From positions 48,632,758 to 48,696,757 of the forward strand of contig OX485805.1 of the NCBI GenBank assembly GCA_950295325.1: a DNA stretch of 64,000 bases, read 5' to 3'. Both the position numbers and the translations under genes were made by a program. Source of the DNA: Polytrichum commune. Its lineage: Eukaryota; Streptophyta; Polytrichopsida; Polytrichales; Polytrichaceae. Of this stretch, positions 61,565 through 64,000 are shown one piece after another (position 1 is the stretch's first letter; every line of letters starts with the position of its first letter). The notes beneath the pieces were generated by a model. It had not been told where the DNA came from. It made no database searches and saw nothing but the letters and a program-made list of their open reading frames with translations.

Positions 61565-61912
61565 ATTGTGGCTGGGGAGAGGAAGGCGCCTGATGTGTCG
61601 CAAAAGGAGCTCGAGGTGTCGTGCTCTCCGGGCGGCGATGGAGGAGCCAGCTACCGCGCAGGAGCATGCGAACCTCACTCGCACTAACTTGTGCTCTTTC
61701 AACAAATCCGCCCTCCCTCGCTCTGGCTGAGGGAAATGCAAGTCGCGGGGCGGCTTTTGGTGCTGATTTGAGCCTATTTCGATCCAAATCGGAGAGCCGG
61801 TTCACAACAAGGGCTGGATTTGTATTTTTCGCAAGCCATTGCGGCCTTTCTGCTTCTGTGAACTAAGATCGGTTGCAGTTTCGTTTCCTCGATCCCTCTC
61901 GCAAGGTAAGGA
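61565..61912 (+). promoter_or_regulatory. Possible 5' end of a plus-strand gene leaving the window
   Basis: This short GC-rich stretch differs from its surroundings. It ends in a strong donor-like CTCGCAAG/gtaagg at about 61,902-61,912. No clear coding start follows, and downstream sequence to the end of the window has no recognisable exon, so it may be a non-coding first exon. Coding on either strand in this GC-rich piece (open on both) cannot be ruled out. Confidence 0.35.
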
Positions 61913-62001
61913 GAATTGGAGAAAGATTCTTCTTATTTCCGCACCTTGTCTTGTCTTTTTGGTGCAGAGAGGGATTGCGAACAGCGGTTGTTTTTTGGTT
62001 T

Positions 62002-62337
62002 TCTTCTCAGAAAGCCATTTCGTTTCCTCCCTTTTTGAATCCTTGAGGGCAGGGTAGGGGCGATACAAATCCTTCTTGTTTTGGTTCGTCTGCTCGGAGC
62101 AGCCATTTCGTTTTCTCCTTTTTTGAATCCTTGGAGCAAGTTAGGGGCAAATAAATCCCTCTTGTTTTGTTTCTCTTCTCGGAGAGACATTCGTTTCTCC
62201 CTTTTTTGAATCCTCGAGGGCAAGGCAGGCGCGAAATAAATCCCTATTGTTTTAGTGTCTCTTCTCGGAGAGCCTTTTCGTTCCTCCTTTTTTGATCCTT
62301 GACGCAAGGTAGGGGCGAAGTCTCTATTGTGTTGGTG
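62002..62337. repeat. Minisatellite, ~86 bp unit x 4
   Basis: Four imperfect head-to-tail units start at about 62002, 62088, 62174 and 62260. Each has TTCTCGGAGAGCCATTTCGT, CTCCTTTTTTGAATCCTTG, then GGCAAGGTAGGGGCGA and AATCCCT(A/C)TTGTTTT, with small differences. The start of the unit resembles the end of the candidate first exon at about 61,878-61,912. Confidence 0.9.
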
Positions 62338-62339
62338 CT

Positions 62340-64000
62340 TTCCTTGTTTCTTCGTTTGGGAATTCCGCCTCCGGTGTTAAGTTAAGGGAGAGTCGGACGG
62401 TGACTGCTCTGTTTATCACGATCCTGGAATACGCTGCTGGCGTTACGAACGAGCGAGGCATGATTTTCGTTGTAATTATTGTGTGAACTGGAGCACTGCA
62501 AGGAAGTGCGTGTTTAGTTCAGTGTTCACACGAGTTCAGTTAATGTTTTTAATAGAGGCCAGGTTTAGAATTAGGTTCAGTAATAGGCTTTCCGGCATCA
62601 TTACTGAGATTTCCTGTTGCAACTGAAAAATGCGTACGCGCATTTGTGAGCTTGACACGGCTTTCAAGGGGAGGAGCACGTGTTTCGATGTGAAACGAAA
62701 CGGAACCCGCTGTTTTCTGGTAGGTTTTGATGAAGCATCTGGACAAGCATTGGTGGCACGTGTCATTATTGACATGCATGACGGAGGTGTAAGAAGTGGC
62801 TCGATTTAGTTTGCAATTGCCAGTCAGAAGAAAATAATAATAGAAATCGATACCTTGTTGCGATAGTCCACGTAGGTTTAATTTGAACAATGCAACTTGC
62901 AACGATCGACCTTCCAGTAATGGTGTGGAGCCTGTTCGTCTGCGTTTGTCCAGGCGTTAGTTTAAGTTGGACGCACAGCATTACTAGGGATCCCAAGCTC
63001 CTCGCCCTGACTTCACTTATTTATTTTTCTTGCTGGTAATGAGGTGCAAGGGCCGTGAATCTCCCTCGGAATTTGGTCGAGAATTGTGATTTTGATGGAA
63101 AAAGGTTCACTCCAACTAGATCGGCTGGTTAGGACGCTCAATGTTGGTATAGAGGCGATGCTAAATCACCATTCTGAAATACAACGATTTCTTGTGTCTG
63201 TCTGTTGGATGCTTCGAGTACATTTGTCCAGTTTCATTCCCACAATCGACACAATTGTCCGACTTTCCAGTGGTCCACTATTTCCAGGAAGATCTTCTTA
63301 GCAATCATCCCCCCCCTGTTTGTTAAGTAGCTTTCATCTTTGGAGCATCCTGAAGTTCGTCCGTGGCTCCAAAGGCTTCAACTTAGGTGTTTATGATACG
63401 AAGCTGTAATTCGTAGAAATCAGAATAACAAATTTTCTGAGTTGCGTGTGACGCAGACTTTTTTCTGGAGATTTCAATTCAGTTCATTTTCCTGTGCTCT
63501 ATCTCGTGTCTTGGAGGTTAAGTACAGGGCAGACCGGTGACAGTGCACTACATCATTTGCCTGAATTATAGGCTGTCAAAGAGCTTCTTCATATTGTTGT
63601 TCTATGTTCAAGCTTCTGTCTCTCCTCACAAATTTGGAATGTAAACCTATTAAACCTCACGCAGCTTCCATTGATACTACATATTAGAACACTTCACTTC
63701 TCAAGTTTCCTTGAATCTTAGTGGTGACCATTACTCTTTCCTGGTCGTAATACTTGAACTCCAGTTGTTTTTTGACCTGGCAATACTGCATTGACAAACT
63801 GAAGTTTTAACCCTTTGTCCCAGTGGTCATATCAGAATACACAGCTTTTGTGTGAATGACTGCGAGGATCAGATTTTTCTTCTGGGAAATGCCAATGGAG
63901 AAAGCACATTTTTCTTTTTTGGTGTGCAAAATTTTAAGTATAAAAGGTTCATGGCATTTGAAGTACTACATGTGTTCATGGTTGCATTGAAGTATCGATT
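62340..64000. other. Right end of the window, possible intron
   Basis: No coding exon was recognised. If the GC-rich piece at 61.6-61.9 kb is a first exon, this stretch is probably intron or further untranslated leader. Confidence 0.35.

Noticed and set aside
1-64000. CRISPR arrays, bacterial operons or organelle insertions
   Set aside because: Introns, plant gene families and transposon types point to nuclear plant DNA throughout; no spaced direct-repeat array or organellar gene was seen.

Overview
The window is nuclear DNA of a land plant. It has spliced genes with short GT-AG introns (about 100-640 bp), a plastid-targeted protein of land-plant type, a plant-type PX-PH phospholipase D, and AT-rich intergenic DNA full of small DNA transposons. 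Two copies of a small MADV-type protein resemble a family I associate with bryophytes, lycophytes and ferns, so a non-seed plant is my best guess. I cannot name the species.

Layout, left to right. 1.1-5.8 kb is a decayed CACTA (En/Spm) transposase gene (TNP2, DUF4218 and DUF4216 blocks), interrupted by a 1,011 bp hAT element with a perfect 16 bp terminal inverted repeat (TIR) and a perfect 8 bp target-site duplication (TSD). 6.3-7.8 kb and 11.9-13.8 kb are two direct copies of a block carrying a small minus-strand gene; the second copy has a nonsense mutation near its end. 16.4-20.2 kb (-) is a phospholipase D zeta gene whose first coding exon I could not find. 20.3-31.0 kb is largely gene-poor and contains a Harbinger-like MITE, a MULE-like element nested in a hAT MITE, and a pogo/Tigger-like element. 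31.8-32.3 kb (-) is an intact single-exon UFC1 gene (UFM1-conjugating E2), with a roughly 300 bp tandem duplication just past its 3' end. 33.9-34.2 kb is a foldback element. 34.9-35.3 kb (+) is a broken lipid-transfer-protein gene. 37.2-39.4 kb (+) is a coiled-coil gene I do not recognise. 41.3-44.0 kb (-) is an 8-exon plastid-targeted protein of unknown function. It lies head to head, 397 bp apart, with a 10-exon MFSD5/MOT2-type molybdate transporter gene (44.4-48.6 kb, +). 50.8-55.1 kb is a second transposon cluster: a hAT MITE, three Harbinger-like MITEs and a second pogo-like element nested in one of them. 55.1-61.5 kb has no gene I can support. 61.9-62.3 kb is an 86 bp x 4 minisatellite beside a candidate first-exon splice donor, possibly the 5' end of a plus-strand gene running out of the window.

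The host genes are unrelated housekeeping functions (lipid signalling, ufmylation, molybdate uptake, a plastid function) and show no sign of forming one pathway. I found no gene cluster that looks like a new biological system. The strongest observations are structural: well-defined transposon ends, several with exact TSDs, and three clear nesting events. Exon joins were worked out by hand from splice-site phase; they agree in phase throughout but have no transcript support.
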